Below, one piece after another: positions 25,113-33,990 of a DNA stretch of 64,000 nt (the stretch's first letter is position 1; the number at the start of each line of letters is the position of its first letter). The DNA is from Aliidiomarina sp047920995 (GTDB taxonomy: Bacteria; Pseudomonadota; Gammaproteobacteria; Enterobacterales; Alteromonadaceae): contig NZ_JBLRWZ010000003.1 of the NCBI RefSeq assembly GCF_047920995.1, positions 52,167 to 116,166 of the forward strand. Direction: 5' to 3'. The translations under genes were made by a program, and so were the position numbers. The notes under the pieces are model-generated. The model searched no databases, had not been told where the DNA came from, and saw only the letters and a program-made list of their open reading frames with translations.

Positions 25113-26467
25113 ATAGCCGCTATATTTCTTTACATCCTAAAGTTAACCATAGCCGCAAGAAAATTCAGCTCAGCCCACCCACAATACTAGCTTTAGGGTT
25201 TGCAGGATTGATTGTTATCGGTACATTTTTATTAATGTTGCCGATGTCTGCTAATTCCAACATTTCACTACTTGAAGCAGCTTTTACTGCTACTTCAGCA
25301 GTTACGGTTACCGGGCTAGTTGTTGTTGATACCGGCACAGATTTCACTATGTTCGGGCAGCTCATTATCGCTTTGCTAATTCAAGCCGGAGGCCTTGGTT
25401 TAATGACCTTCGCTATTGTTGCGCTGATAGCTATTGGTGGAAAAATCGGCTTTCGGCAACAAATCATTGCTACCGCGGCGTTCAATCAAACATCTTGGGC
25501 CACTGTAGTACAAACTGCGAAGGCGGTAATTGTTTTCGCTTTAATTGTTGAAAGCGCGGGAATGCTCATCTTATTTTTGCGGTGGTTGCCTGAGATGGCC
25601 TGGCAACAAGCATTATTTCATAGCTTCTTCTATGCAATTTCAGCCTTTAATAATGCCGGATTTGCTCTCGATGCTAACAGCTTAATGCAGTATGTCGGCG
25701 ACCCCACGATTAATATCATTATCACCGGCTTGTTTATTACCGGTGGTTTGGGCTTCGGCGTATGGATGGATATCTGGCAACGGCGACGCTGGAGAAAGCT
25801 CAGTATTTACAGCAAAGCATTGCTTACAAGCGTGGTATTGATCAACGTTTTCGCTATGCTAATTATTTTTATACTCGAGTTAGATAACCCAGAAACCCTA
25901 AAATCACTAACATCATCGGAACAATGGTGGGCGGCATGGTTCCAAGCAACCACAACACGCACTGCAGGCTTTAATACTATTGATATTAGCGCTTTGGAAG
26001 ACAGCACTACTACCTTAATGCTTTTACTGATGTTTATTGGCGGTGGTTCATTAAGTACCGCTAGCGGTATTAAAGTAATGACATTTATCGTGTTGGTTAT
26101 GGCAACTTACGCTTATCTGCGCCAGCGTGATGAAGTTGTTTTATTAGGCCGCACTATTCCACGTAACACGGTTCGTAAAGCATTGGCGCTAACCTTGATA
26201 TCTGTAGCGCTTATCTGGATAGCTATATTCTTACTTACAGTTCTTCAGCATCAACCATTTTTAGATGTTGTGTTTGAGGCGGTATCCGCATTTGCAACGG
26301 TAGGCTTATCGCGAGGCCTCACAGGCGAGTTATCTGTATTCGGGCAAGTGCTGATTATGGTGCTCATGTTCGTTGGCCGCTTGGGCCCACTCACTATGGC
26401 ATATTTTCTTGCGAGCCCTAAACCTAAACACTTAGGCTATCCTGAGGTAAAAGTACCGATTGGTTAA
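25109..26467 (+). CDS. ktrB: Potassium transporter membrane subunit KtrB/TrkH family
   Basis: Inner-membrane potassium (Na+-coupled) transporter subunit, 452 residues. Four pore-loop motifs with a conserved Gly are visible: TVTGLVVVD, FNNAGFALD, TRTAGFNTID and ATVGLSRG. These form the SKT-family selectivity filter. Eight to ten hydrophobic spans surround them. It overlaps ktrA by four bases. Its stop is only three bases from the stop of the convergent kdpE-like gene, with no terminator between them. KtrB is preferred to TrkH because of the partner type and length. Confidence 0.93.
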   Translation: MNSRYISLHPKVNHSRKKIQLSPPTILALGFAGLIVIGTFLLMLPMSANSNISLLEAAFTATSAVTVTGLVVVDTGTDFTMFGQLIIALLIQAGGLGLMTFAIVALIAIGGKIGFRQQIIATAAFNQTSWATVVQTAKAVIVFALIVESAGMLILFLRWLPEMAWQQALFHSFFYAISAFNNAGFALDANSLMQYVGDPTINIIITGLFITGGLGFGVWMDIWQRRRWRKLSIYSKALLTSVVLINVFAMLIIFILELDNPETLKSLTSSEQWWAAWFQATTTRTAGFNTIDISALEDSTTTLMLLLMFIGGGSLSTASGIKVMTFIVLVMATYAYLRQRDEVVLLGRTIPRNTVRKALALTLISVALIWIAIFLLTVLQHQPFLDVVFEAVSAFATVGLSRGLTGELSVFGQVLIMVLMFVGRLGPLTMAYFLASPKPKHLGYPEVKVPIG

Positions 26468-26470
26468 TGG

Positions 26471-27193
26471 CTATAAAAGCTTGAGCCGATAACCTACGGC
26501 TTGTTCGGTGTGGATATACTGATGGTCGTGATCAAGTTCACGGCAATCTAGTTTACGGCGTAAATGGCTGATAACGATACGGAGATAATGGCTATCTTCG
26601 GCGTGCGTTGGTCCCCAAATATCACACAGCAGCTGCGTTTGTGTAACGACCCTTTCAGGCGCACGAGCGAGCGCTTCAAGCACTTGGTATTCCTTACGAG
26701 TTAGCTCAAGTGGCTCACCATTTAAGGTTACCAAACGAGCGGCGAAATCGATGGTTAAAATTTTGTCGCTTAGCTGCTCAGCTACTTGAACTACTTTTTT
26801 ATTGCGGGTTGCTGCACGAATTCTCGCGCACAGCTCACCTACATTGAAAGGTTTTGTAATATAATCGTTTGCGCCTGCATCGAGTGCCGCAATCTTTTCT
26901 TGCTCGTGCTCTCGCGCCGAGATCACGATGATAGGTGTATCAACTAGCGTTCGAATAAAACGCACCAGCGATTTTCCATCTTCATCAGGAAGCCCCAGAT
27001 CGAGAAGAATGCAGGAAAACGCTGTGCTGTTCAGCCACTGCTTCGCTGCAAATGCACTTTCAGCCTCAAGCGCTTGATAGCCTTCGCTATGAAGAGCAAT
27101 TTGTAACATTCGGCGAATATTCGCTTCATCTTCAACAATTAGAATTTTACTGCTCACCACGCCTCTACTTACCACCCGATTTAACAATGGCAC
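26471..27193 (-). CDS. kdpE: KdpE-like response regulator (OmpR/PhoB type)
   Basis: A 240-residue response regulator. The receiver domain has EDE (21-23), phosphoacceptor Asp65 in LLDLGLPD, and Lys114 in TKPF; the C-terminal winged helix has LTRKEYQVLEALA, WGPTHAEDSHYLRIVISHLRRKLD and VGYRL. The WGP-HYLR pattern is typical of KdpE. The frame opens with GTG at 27193; GTG codons twelve and thirteen positions later have a closer AGAGG and would give a family-length N-terminus, so the true start may be near 27157. It follows the kinase by four bases. Its target is probably the convergent ktrAB rather than kdpFABC, which is not here; that is inference. Confidence 0.9.
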   Translation of the reverse strand: MPLLNRVVSRGVVSSKILIVEDEANIRRMLQIALHSEGYQALEAESAFAAKQWLNSTAFSCILLDLGLPDEDGKSLVRFIRTLVDTPIIVISAREHEQEKIAALDAGANDYITKPFNVGELCARIRAATRNKKVVQVAEQLSDKILTIDFAARLVTLNGEPLELTRKEYQVLEALARAPERVVTQTQLLCDIWGPTHAEDSHYLRIVISHLRRKLDCRELDHDHQYIHTEQAVGYRLKLL

Positions 27194-27197
27194 ACAT

Positions 27198-28310
27198 TCA
27201 GCTACTTTCGTTTCTATGCATTGGTAAGTCGATTATAAACCGCGCTCCCATTGCGTATTCTGTATCCACGTTTAAAGAGGCCCCATGGGCGCCGAGCATA
27301 CCTCTACTTATCGCGAGCCCCATTCCTCTCGATGAACTCTCGTTAAGGTTAGAGCTTTTTGAGAAGAACATCGTGAAAATCTGTTCTTCTTCACCTTCCG
27401 GTATTCCCGGGCCTTCATCTTCAATTTCTATTCGTAGGGTATCAGCAGTTATCAAGTAAGAACGAACCCGAACAGGGATATTTACCGGCGCGAAACGACA
27501 ACAATTTTCAACAATATTGAAAAGGGCTTGTTCGATCAATGCCGCATGAACATATAAAAGTGCATCATTATCATGCAAGGCAACATCGATTTGGGGCCCA
27601 TGGCGGTATTCATTATCATCTAATCGAACAGGATATAACATTAACCGTTTAGTTAAGGAGGCAATGATATCACCTAACGTTACCCAATCTCGCTGCAGTT
27701 CAAGCTCTCCATAACCTAGCCGGGTCATATCAAGAAGGTTTTGAATATATTTATCTAGCCGCTTTGTTTCCATATAAATACCGCTAACAAGGTCGTGCTT
27801 GTTGCTATCTGAGAGCATATTTTGCTTATCACGAAGCATTTCCGCAGATCCCATGATGGCGCTCAATGGCGAGCGTAGATCATGCGAAACTGACGATAAA
27901 AGCGCGTTCTTTAGCTGCTCCATTTCAGTTTCTAACTTCGCTTTGCGCAGAGATTCTGTTGTTATGATCTGCTTACGAATTAATGATGCAGCCGGTGCTA
28001 CGAGCAAACTAAAGGCCATCATAAAAACTAAAGTAATAATATCGTCTTGGGAATCCACACGAAAAGTAAATTGCGGGCTGGTAAGAAAGAAATTAAAGCT
28101 CAAAAAACTTATAATTGCCGTGGTGATCGCCGCAACTAACCCTCCCTGAACACCCACAAAAACAATTCCTGCAACATATAGTAATGAGATGTTGCCAATC
28201 GTTAGCCAAGGTAAAAACAAAGCTCCCAAAAGGGTCGCGATAACAACCCATGCCGCTCCTGCCGCAATAGCTTGTGGTGTGCCTTGTATCAAAGGAAAAT
28301 AACGTTGCAA
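27198..28310 (-). CDS. KdpD-like sensor kinase lacking the N-terminal sensor domains
   Basis: A 370-residue histidine kinase. It begins directly with the four-span DUF4118 membrane domain (about 17-110), followed by HisKA with His143 in SSVSHDLRSPLS and an HATPase domain with NIVENCCRFAP, EDEGPGIPEG and SRGMGLAIS. Full KdpD has about 895 residues, with a KdpD domain and a USP-like domain in front; both are missing. Translation starts at TTG with GGAG six bases upstream, directly after the MFS gene stop, so the short form appears genuine and not a remnant. It should phosphorylate the KdpE-like partner four bases downstream. Confidence 0.9.
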   Translation of the reverse strand: MQRYFPLIQGTPQAIAAGAAWVVIATLLGALFLPWLTIGNISLLYVAGIVFVGVQGGLVAAITTAIISFLSFNFFLTSPQFTFRVDSQDDIITLVFMMAFSLLVAPAASLIRKQIITTESLRKAKLETEMEQLKNALLSSVSHDLRSPLSAIMGSAEMLRDKQNMLSDSNKHDLVSGIYMETKRLDKYIQNLLDMTRLGYGELELQRDWVTLGDIIASLTKRLMLYPVRLDDNEYRHGPQIDVALHDNDALLYVHAALIEQALFNIVENCCRFAPVNIPVRVRSYLITADTLRIEIEDEGPGIPEGEEEQIFTMFFSKSSNLNESSSRGMGLAISRGMLGAHGASLNVDTEYAMGARFIIDLPMHRNESS

Positions 28311-28322
28311 TGACGGCTCCAG

Positions 28323-29669
28323 TTAATCAGTTACATTCGGCAACGTAAGTGCGCGTACACCGGCAATCACCCCAACCACAATCAACAAGCCGAGCACCGC
28401 GTAAGTACCCAGGAACTGGTCGAGTACACCGAGCAACATACCGAGCAGGAGTAGCACGCCAATTACCGTGTTACTCACTGCTGTATACTGGGCACGGTTT
28501 TCTTGGCTAGCCATATCTATAAGGTATGTTTTGCGCCCCACCCGCGCACCGTGATGCGCCACCGCGGCAAGAAATATTAACCCACCCCCAACAACCACAC
28601 TACCTAACCAATTCTGCACAGTAACATCAAGCAACAGCGTTAGCGCCATTACTGCGGAAGCCAAAAACGCAGCTGCGGCCATTACATGGTTGCTGGCACT
28701 ATCCGACCACTTGCCCCAAAAGCGCCCAGCCAGCATACCTGCTAAGCCACTGGCTAACAGCATGCCGCCTAACCCGGTTAATACACCTTCGGTTTGGCGC
28801 TGAATTAACACCACAATGTAAGGAATGGAAAACGCAGATGACACTAACAACGCTCGCGTAGCAACAAAGCTGCCAAACTGCTTATCTTGCCAAAGCAACG
28901 CTAGGGATTTCAGCGCTTCCGTAATAGCGTTACCACCACCTTCGGTAGCACCGGCTACTTCCGGAATGCAGGCATAGGTAAATGCTGCCACAAACCAAAG
29001 CAAAGCAGCACCCAGCAGTAAAAATACGAACAACACGTAACTGCCTGCAACTTCTGGAGCAAAAATAATCACTAACGCAGTGGCTAAGGTAAGCATTCCG
29101 GCAGTGGAGGCCGCCAAGCCAGTGAGCCGGCCCCTACGTGTTTTTGAAATGGTTTTGCCTAAAACATCTTTACTGGCAACTGAGCAAATTCCTCGGGCCA
29201 AACTAAAAATAAATAGCCAGCCAATTACCCACCAACCAAACCCAGTGGCCGATAACTGCCAGGTTAATTGTTCGCTGAGCAGGAGAAATCCTGTGGCTAT
29301 CATTACCAAGGCGATGCCTTGGCCAACACTACCCACAACCCAAAACCACTTGCGCACCGGCTTTTCACGCATGCGTTGGGCCACAAATAATTGTGGTAAC
29401 AAAGAAAGGGATTCACGTAAGGGAACTAACATGCTGATAAAGAATGCCGGTGCGCCAACCACCGAAAGCATCCAAGGTAATACTAAACGCGCACTTACTA
29501 ATGAATCACCGAGTTTGGTGAGGGTAAGGCTCCATAAGTGCAGTACAAATGCTTTCGGTTGTTCATTGCAGGCAGCATCAGGAATATCTTTGCATACCCG
29601 AGCATCTTCATCTTCGGCAAGATATTGATATAACCGCTCGTTGAGATCAGGTTTAGTGGGTTGATTCAT
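28323..29669 (-). CDS. MFS transporter in the thiamine operon
   Basis: A 448-residue membrane protein with about 12 hydrophobic spans and a 45-residue acidic cytoplasmic N-terminus. The sequence LVPLRESLSLLPQLFVAQRMREK resembles the MFS loop between spans 2 and 3. The gene overlaps the preceding kinase gene by 17 bases, so it is part of the same operon. Its substrate is unknown; a thiamine precursor or export role is possible from context only. Its stop is 12 bases before the KdpD-like start and no terminator is seen between. Confidence 0.82.
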   Translation of the reverse strand: MNQPTKPDLNERLYQYLAEDEDARVCKDIPDAACNEQPKAFVLHLWSLTLTKLGDSLVSARLVLPWMLSVVGAPAFFISMLVPLRESLSLLPQLFVAQRMREKPVRKWFWVVGSVGQGIALVMIATGFLLLSEQLTWQLSATGFGWWVIGWLFIFSLARGICSVASKDVLGKTISKTRRGRLTGLAASTAGMLTLATALVIIFAPEVAGSYVLFVFLLLGAALLWFVAAFTYACIPEVAGATEGGGNAITEALKSLALLWQDKQFGSFVATRALLVSSAFSIPYIVVLIQRQTEGVLTGLGGMLLASGLAGMLAGRFWGKWSDSASNHVMAAAAFLASAVMALTLLLDVTVQNWLGSVVVGGGLIFLAAVAHHGARVGRKTYLIDMASQENRAQYTAVSNTVIGVLLLLGMLLGVLDQFLGTYAVLGLLIVVGVIAGVRALTLPNVTD

Positions 29670-30456
29670 TTACTAACCCTTTCGCTAATGCATCTTGTAA
29701 CGCAAACCAAATTCGATTCACTAAGGCAATCAGGCGAATCCAATCGCGCAGTTCATCACGGCTCACCACGTTACTCGCATTAGCATTATAGGCCTCTAAA
29801 AACTCAACAATTTCATCATCGTATAGATCATTCACCACTACCGTGGAGGCAGCATCAAAGCCGGGATGGCCGTAACCTGCATATTCCCAATCAATAATAC
29901 GAATTTTGGGTTCAAAAAATACGTGCTCGGCATTTAAATCGTGGTGGCAAAAAACTCGTGGCCCTTCATTCCAAGCGGTAAAAAGATCCCGATAACTTGC
30001 ACAATCTTCGCGAGCCTGCTCACCTGCTTTACGATCAAGTTGCGCTAGAGCATCACAATAGCCATGTACACGCTGCGATAAAGACCAATGCGGAAGTTGC
30101 GGTGTAAGTTGGTGAATCGCTGCTTGTGCTTTACCAAGTTGCTCAGCTCGGGTGATGGGATCGAAAATCGCGGCAACGGGCTCACCAGCAATCCATTCGG
30201 TAATCACCACCCCTTGCTCTGGGTTACTATAAATTATGGCTGGCGCAAGGCCGCTATTCGCCAGCTCAATGTCTGCCGCAACGGCATCACCCTGGGCTCG
30301 GCCAAAAGCCTCATCATGGGCATATTGCTTCACTACATATGTGTGTTCGCCATTCTCTATGCACCAGGTTGAATTAGCTAAATCGCCCCCTATTGAGCGC
30401 GTTTTCCAAACACCATGAACTGGCAGCTCAGCCAGACACCAGGTGGGAAATGCCAT
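29653..30456 (-). CDS. APH-fold kinase, probable thiamine kinase
   Basis: A 267-residue aminoglycoside/choline-kinase-fold protein. The catalytic loop is HHDLNAEHVFF (171-181) and the metal-binding segment is IDWEYAGYGHP (188-198). The N-terminal lobe has a Gly-poor nucleotide loop (TRSIGGDLANSTW) and the lysine in YVVKQY. In an operon led by a TPP riboswitch and containing a PnuT-type channel, phosphorylation of imported thiamine to trap it is the best guess, as for ThiK. Choline kinase is the main alternative. AAGGA lies ten bases before ATG 30456. It overlaps the MFS gene by 17 bases. Confidence 0.82.
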   Translation of the reverse strand: MAFPTWCLAELPVHGVWKTRSIGGDLANSTWCIENGEHTYVVKQYAHDEAFGRAQGDAVAADIELANSGLAPAIIYSNPEQGVVITEWIAGEPVAAIFDPITRAEQLGKAQAAIHQLTPQLPHWSLSQRVHGYCDALAQLDRKAGEQAREDCASYRDLFTAWNEGPRVFCHHDLNAEHVFFEPKIRIIDWEYAGYGHPGFDAASTVVVNDLYDDEIVEFLEAYNANASNVVSRDELRDWIRLIALVNRIWFALQDALAKGLVNESTH

Positions 30457-30490
30457 AAATTATAGTTCCTTATTAGATTGAATGAGTAAC

Positions 30491-31144
30491 TTAGTTATAG
30501 CGTGCCTGAGGTTGCGGCGCTTCCTGCATACTTTGCCGCCAGCGCCAATAACCAATTGCAGCCATAATAGTATAAATGGCAAAAAGTAGCGCGGTAGCAT
30601 GAAAGCCTTTTGCCCAAAATAACCCTACATATACTACATCAATTACAATCCAATATAACCAGTTCTCGAGTACCTTGCGAGCCACGAGAAAAGTTGCGAA
30701 GAAACTAAACACCGTAGTAAAGGTATCGAGGTACGCCATATCGGCATCAGTAAAACGCACCAGCAGGGTACCGATAAGCAAACTAAGTACGCTTAATATC
30801 ACAAACCACTTCGCGTGCCATTGCCACTGTAGCTGCAGAATATCGCTAACTGCGGGTGTTTTGCCCTCTTCACCTGCGCGCGGTTCACCCACACGAACAG
30901 CAGCGCGGTAGCGCCAGTTCCAATAACCGTAGCCTGCCATAAGCACATAAAAAACTTGCAGAACCGATTCCATATACAGCCGGCCGGTAAAAAACAGCAC
31001 TGTATAAATACTGGCACTAATGGCCGCAGCCGGCCAGCACCAAAGGCTTTGCCGAATCGCTAAAATTACGTAGGCGATTGCTAATGCAACCGCCAACAAC
31101 TCCGCATTAGAAGAAAGTGCGAGAAGCTCTAAAACACTATCCAT
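30491..31144 (-). CDS. pnuT: PnuC-family vitamin transporter, PnuT-type
   Basis: Inner-membrane facilitator of 217 residues with about seven spans. PnuC-family features are visible: IRQSLWCWPAAAISASIYTVLFF, GYWNWRYRA, and near the end WLYWIVIDVVYVGLFWAKG with the paired Trp that stack on the substrate ring. PnuC carries nicotinamide riboside; PnuT members carry thiamine and usually sit under TPP riboswitches, as here. The gene overlaps the YkoF-like gene by eight bases and is followed by the kinase that would trap the substrate. Substrate by context. Confidence 0.86.
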   Translation of the reverse strand: MDSVLELLALSSNAELLAVALAIAYVILAIRQSLWCWPAAAISASIYTVLFFTGRLYMESVLQVFYVLMAGYGYWNWRYRAAVRVGEPRAGEEGKTPAVSDILQLQWQWHAKWFVILSVLSLLIGTLLVRFTDADMAYLDTFTTVFSFFATFLVARKVLENWLYWIVIDVVYVGLFWAKGFHATALLFAIYTIMAAIGYWRWRQSMQEAPQPQARYN

Positions 31145-31391
31145 GTGGATTTAAATCGCGATTAATAAACTTGCATACCAACACTTGTGAAGGCACATGC
31201 TGATACACGCGCTCAAGCTCTTCGGTGAGTATCGCCATTACGGTACGAAACTCACCAAAAACCTGTGTACTCATGGTGTTGGTATTTACGCTAATTTCTT
31301 CGTATTTCGCCAAACGCTCAACAAATTCCTTAATTACGCTGAGGTATTCATCTGCTAATGGATACAAGCTAATTTCTGCTGATAATTGCAT
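31137..31391 (-). CDS. YkoF-like thiamine/HMP-binding domain protein
   Basis: An 84-residue protein: MQLSAEISLYPLADEYLSVIKEF at the start, with NTMSTQVFGEF in the middle and VLVCKFIN near the end. This is the compact ferredoxin-like fold of the YkoF/MTH1187 group, which binds thiamine or hydroxymethylpyrimidine in the known members. No signal peptide, so cytoplasmic. The start at 31391 has GGAG eight bases upstream; the frame is open nine codons further. It overlaps pnuT by eight bases. Its role (chaperone, sensor or scavenger of thiamine) is not established. Confidence 0.82.
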   Translation of the reverse strand: MQLSAEISLYPLADEYLSVIKEFVERLAKYEEISVNTNTMSTQVFGEFRTVMAILTEELERVYQHVPSQVLVCKFINRDLNPHG

Positions 31392-31532
31392 GTTCTGATC
31401 TCCGAATAAGGTTTTCACCTCAAATTGGCCCTGCTCTAAAAAACTGGACGAGAAATTGGGCGAGAACTAAGCTCTCACATCTTAGCCCTCGCCCATACTT
31501 CTGGAAATTATCGGTAACGATATAATAGCGAA

Positions 31533-33638
31533 TTAAAAACGATACCGGGCCGTTACACCTACACGGCTTGGCTCGCCGTATTGCACATAATTTTCTGGTG
31601 CATATTCTTTGCGTGGGTCATTGCCGAAGAAGAACCCGCGGGTGGTGTAATCTTCGTTCAACAAATTCCGCGCCCACAAGCTAAATTCCCAGTTTTGCAC
31701 TTGGTAATTCAAACGCGCGTGCAACAGTTGGTAGCTACTAGATTGAATATCATGGCTGTTCGAGTAGTAGAACTTATCCCGCGCATCCATTTCTACCCGT
31801 AGGCTCAAGTTATCGCGCAATAACCACTCACCACCAAGGTTTACTTGATAATTTGGTGCATGGGCCTGGTCACGGCCCGCAAGGTTAGTGCCGTCACGCA
31901 ACAATAGATCATTAAACTCCGTTTGTAATAAACCTAGGTTCAAGAACACGCGCAGTGCCGCAGTTGGCACATAATCAAGCTGCGCTTCAATACCATAGTT
32001 TTTACCAGCCGATGCGTTATCGGTATAAGTAACAAATACACCTTCACGTTCTACATAGGCATTCACCTGCATATCATCGCGCCAGCTATAAAAAGCATTT
32101 ACATGCAAACGTAAGCTCTGCTCAGGCAAAAATACTTTGTAGCCAACTTCTGCGCTAGTAAGGTATTCCGGTGCAAAGGTAGCGCGAGATTCTAAGAACT
32201 CACGATGATCTTCAAGATTACGATCTTCAACTCGGCCGAGGGCTTCGCCATTTACGCCACCCGCTTTAAAGCCGCGGGTTACCGTTACGTACACTTGCTG
32301 CAGCGGCGCAAGGCTATATTCCAAGCTAGCGCGCCCGCCCCAAGCACTTGCAGTAGGGCTCGCAATAATGCCGCGGCTATCGGCATAATCATTATCGTAA
32401 CGTTCCCAACGCACGCCATAAGTTAACCGTAGGCGATCGCTTAATTCCTGCTGTAGTTCACCGTAGGCAGCCGTTCGATCAGAATCATAGCTACTCGAAA
32501 ATGGTGCGCTTAAGAAGGTATATTCACGGTTCAGATCTTGCGTACGCTGCTGCACATAGGCGCCCGCTAACCAATCAGTGCTATAGCCCAAAAATTCTAT
32601 CGGGGCGGCCGAAAGCACACGCGTTTCGAGCTCAAGTTGATCACGCTCACGGAAATACGCATCAAACGAGTTGTATTCCCAACCTGGCCGAATCCCTTCA
32701 AAAGCCCAATCTTCATCGTAGCTATATTCTGAATCAGCAGTTAAATAGCTCGCGAACAATTGCACAGCAAAGCTTTCTGCACCTGAGTAAGTTGCAGCAA
32801 TGCGGCCAGCGTGGCTATCTAAGGTATCTCTGCCAGGAGTATCGGAAAGGGTTTCCCGCGTACGATCTAAACTAAATGCATCGTAGCCATTATCGATATC
32901 AAAACGATGGTAGGTAAGCTGCAATTGCCAATCATCACTTACTTCCCAAACGCCATTCAAACGTAGGGTAAGCTCATCAATATTTTGGGTGTCTTTACGC
33001 TCTAGAAAGGTATTTTCGGTGAACCCATCGCTGGTATTGGAATATAGCGAGCCACGCACTGCGAAGTTATCAGTAACGCGATTGCCAAACGCCACCCCAG
33101 CAGCATACGAGTTGTAATTCGCCCACATCGCCTCTACTTGGCCACTTGGCGCATAGGTGGGTTCCACGCTATGCAAATACACTACGCCCGCCATAGCATC
33201 GGCACCAAAGCGCGTGCTTTGCGGCCCCCGAAATACTTCTACTTGGCCGATATCGAATAAGGTGCCGGCAGCACCAATGCCACTGTAATTGATGCCATCA
33301 ATTACCAAACCTACAGAAGGGTTAATGGGATCAACAAATTGGCTGCGCTCACCGATACCGCGAATTTGTAAAAAGCTTGCGCGCGATGCGCCAGAGGCTA
33401 AATTTACATTCGGCGCCAGCATTAATGCTTCTTCTAAATGTGCGGCAGAGCGATTTTCAATATCGTGCGCACTCAGCACAGAAATGCTGCCCGCAACATC
33501 ATCAATATCGCGGCTGCGGAAATCACCACGCACAGTAATGCGCTCAATCGCCTCTTCGGTAGCGAAACTGGTGCTCGGAACAACGAGAGTTGTGGATAAG
33601 GCCGCGGCAACCGCGATGGAAAGTTTTGCAAACTTCAT
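31533..33638 (-). CDS. TonB-dependent outer-membrane receptor, probable thiamine receptor
   Basis: A 701-residue outer-membrane receptor. The signal peptide ends near residue 27 (TSFATEE). A TonB-box-like IERITV follows, then a plug domain (about 40-170: SGASRASFLQIRGIGERSQF, then VFRGPQSTRFG) and a 22-strand barrel ending in RVGVTARYRF with the C-terminal Phe needed for insertion. The start at 33638 is supported by AGAG seven bases upstream. The TPP riboswitch immediately upstream points to thiamine or a thiamine precursor as ligand. It heads the operon. A 142-base gap precedes the YkoF-like gene. Confidence 0.92.
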   Translation of the reverse strand: MKFAKLSIAVAAALSTTLVVPSTSFATEEAIERITVRGDFRSRDIDDVAGSISVLSAHDIENRSAAHLEEALMLAPNVNLASGASRASFLQIRGIGERSQFVDPINPSVGLVIDGINYSGIGAAGTLFDIGQVEVFRGPQSTRFGADAMAGVVYLHSVEPTYAPSGQVEAMWANYNSYAAGVAFGNRVTDNFAVRGSLYSNTSDGFTENTFLERKDTQNIDELTLRLNGVWEVSDDWQLQLTYHRFDIDNGYDAFSLDRTRETLSDTPGRDTLDSHAGRIAATYSGAESFAVQLFASYLTADSEYSYDEDWAFEGIRPGWEYNSFDAYFRERDQLELETRVLSAAPIEFLGYSTDWLAGAYVQQRTQDLNREYTFLSAPFSSSYDSDRTAAYGELQQELSDRLRLTYGVRWERYDNDYADSRGIIASPTASAWGGRASLEYSLAPLQQVYVTVTRGFKAGGVNGEALGRVEDRNLEDHREFLESRATFAPEYLTSAEVGYKVFLPEQSLRLHVNAFYSWRDDMQVNAYVEREGVFVTYTDNASAGKNYGIEAQLDYVPTAALRVFLNLGLLQTEFNDLLLRDGTNLAGRDQAHAPNYQVNLGGEWLLRDNLSLRVEMDARDKFYYSNSHDIQSSSYQLLHARLNYQVQNWEFSLWARNLLNEDYTTRGFFFGNDPRKEYAPENYVQYGEPSRVGVTARYRF

Positions 33639-33754
33639 AAGGATCTCTTCTTTTGTTAATGCTTTAAAAGATGAGATCCGGTTAAGCGCCGTATTGGTGA
33701 GCGTATTCGCAGTATCAATTATAACAAACATCGATAGCACTAATAGCAAAGGTG

Positions 33755-33857
33755 ATTACCAATCCCTACGCCAGTATTAACCGGATCAGGTACAAAGGGT
33801 TCACATCTGTATCTCAGCCTTGCTTCCAATTTCGAAGCGCGGCACCCCTTTGGTAAT
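33755..33857 (-). ncRNA. TPP riboswitch (THI element)
   Basis: On the minus strand all hallmark blocks are in order: P1 strand ATTACCAA, then GGGGTGCC, GGCTGAGA, ACCC, ACCTGATC, GGTTAATACTGGCG and GTAGGGA, closed by TTGGTAAT. P1 pairs 33850-33857 with 33755-33762. Thiamine pyrophosphate binding should reduce expression of the operon that begins with the TonB receptor, whose start is 116 bases downstream. The expression platform (terminator or occluded ribosome site) was not resolved by eye. Confidence 0.97.
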
Positions 33858-33886
33858 TACTGTCAGTTTTTCACTGCAGCGGCGGC

Positions 33887-33914
33887 AGTATAACGAAAGC
33901 CGCAATGTTTGCAA
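33887..33914 (-). promoter_or_regulatory. Sigma-70 promoter of the thiamine operon
   Basis: On the minus strand -35 TTGCAA (33914-33909), 16-base spacer, -10 TATACT (33892-33887). It is placed about 30 bases before the first P1 strand of the riboswitch, so transcripts would begin just ahead of the aptamer. Confidence 0.7.
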
Positions 33915-33990
33915 GATTTCGGCGACAAATTACCAGCAAACAATCGTTAAAAACTAATCTCGCTTACACAAAATCGAGTATGTGGAATCT

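Noticed and set aside
27198..28310. KdpD fragment as a pseudogene
   Set aside because: The frame is intact, kinase motifs are complete, and TTG has a well-placed GGAG; nothing kdpD-like is left upstream, where a full MFS gene lies.
29080..29628. 182-codon open frame on the plus strand
   Set aside because: Antisense to the MFS gene; composition is the mirror of membrane-span codons and there is no ribosome site.
33289..33780. 163-codon open frame on the plus strand
   Set aside because: Lies antisense to the TonB receptor gene, has no family motifs and low-complexity composition; the minus-strand gene explains the region.
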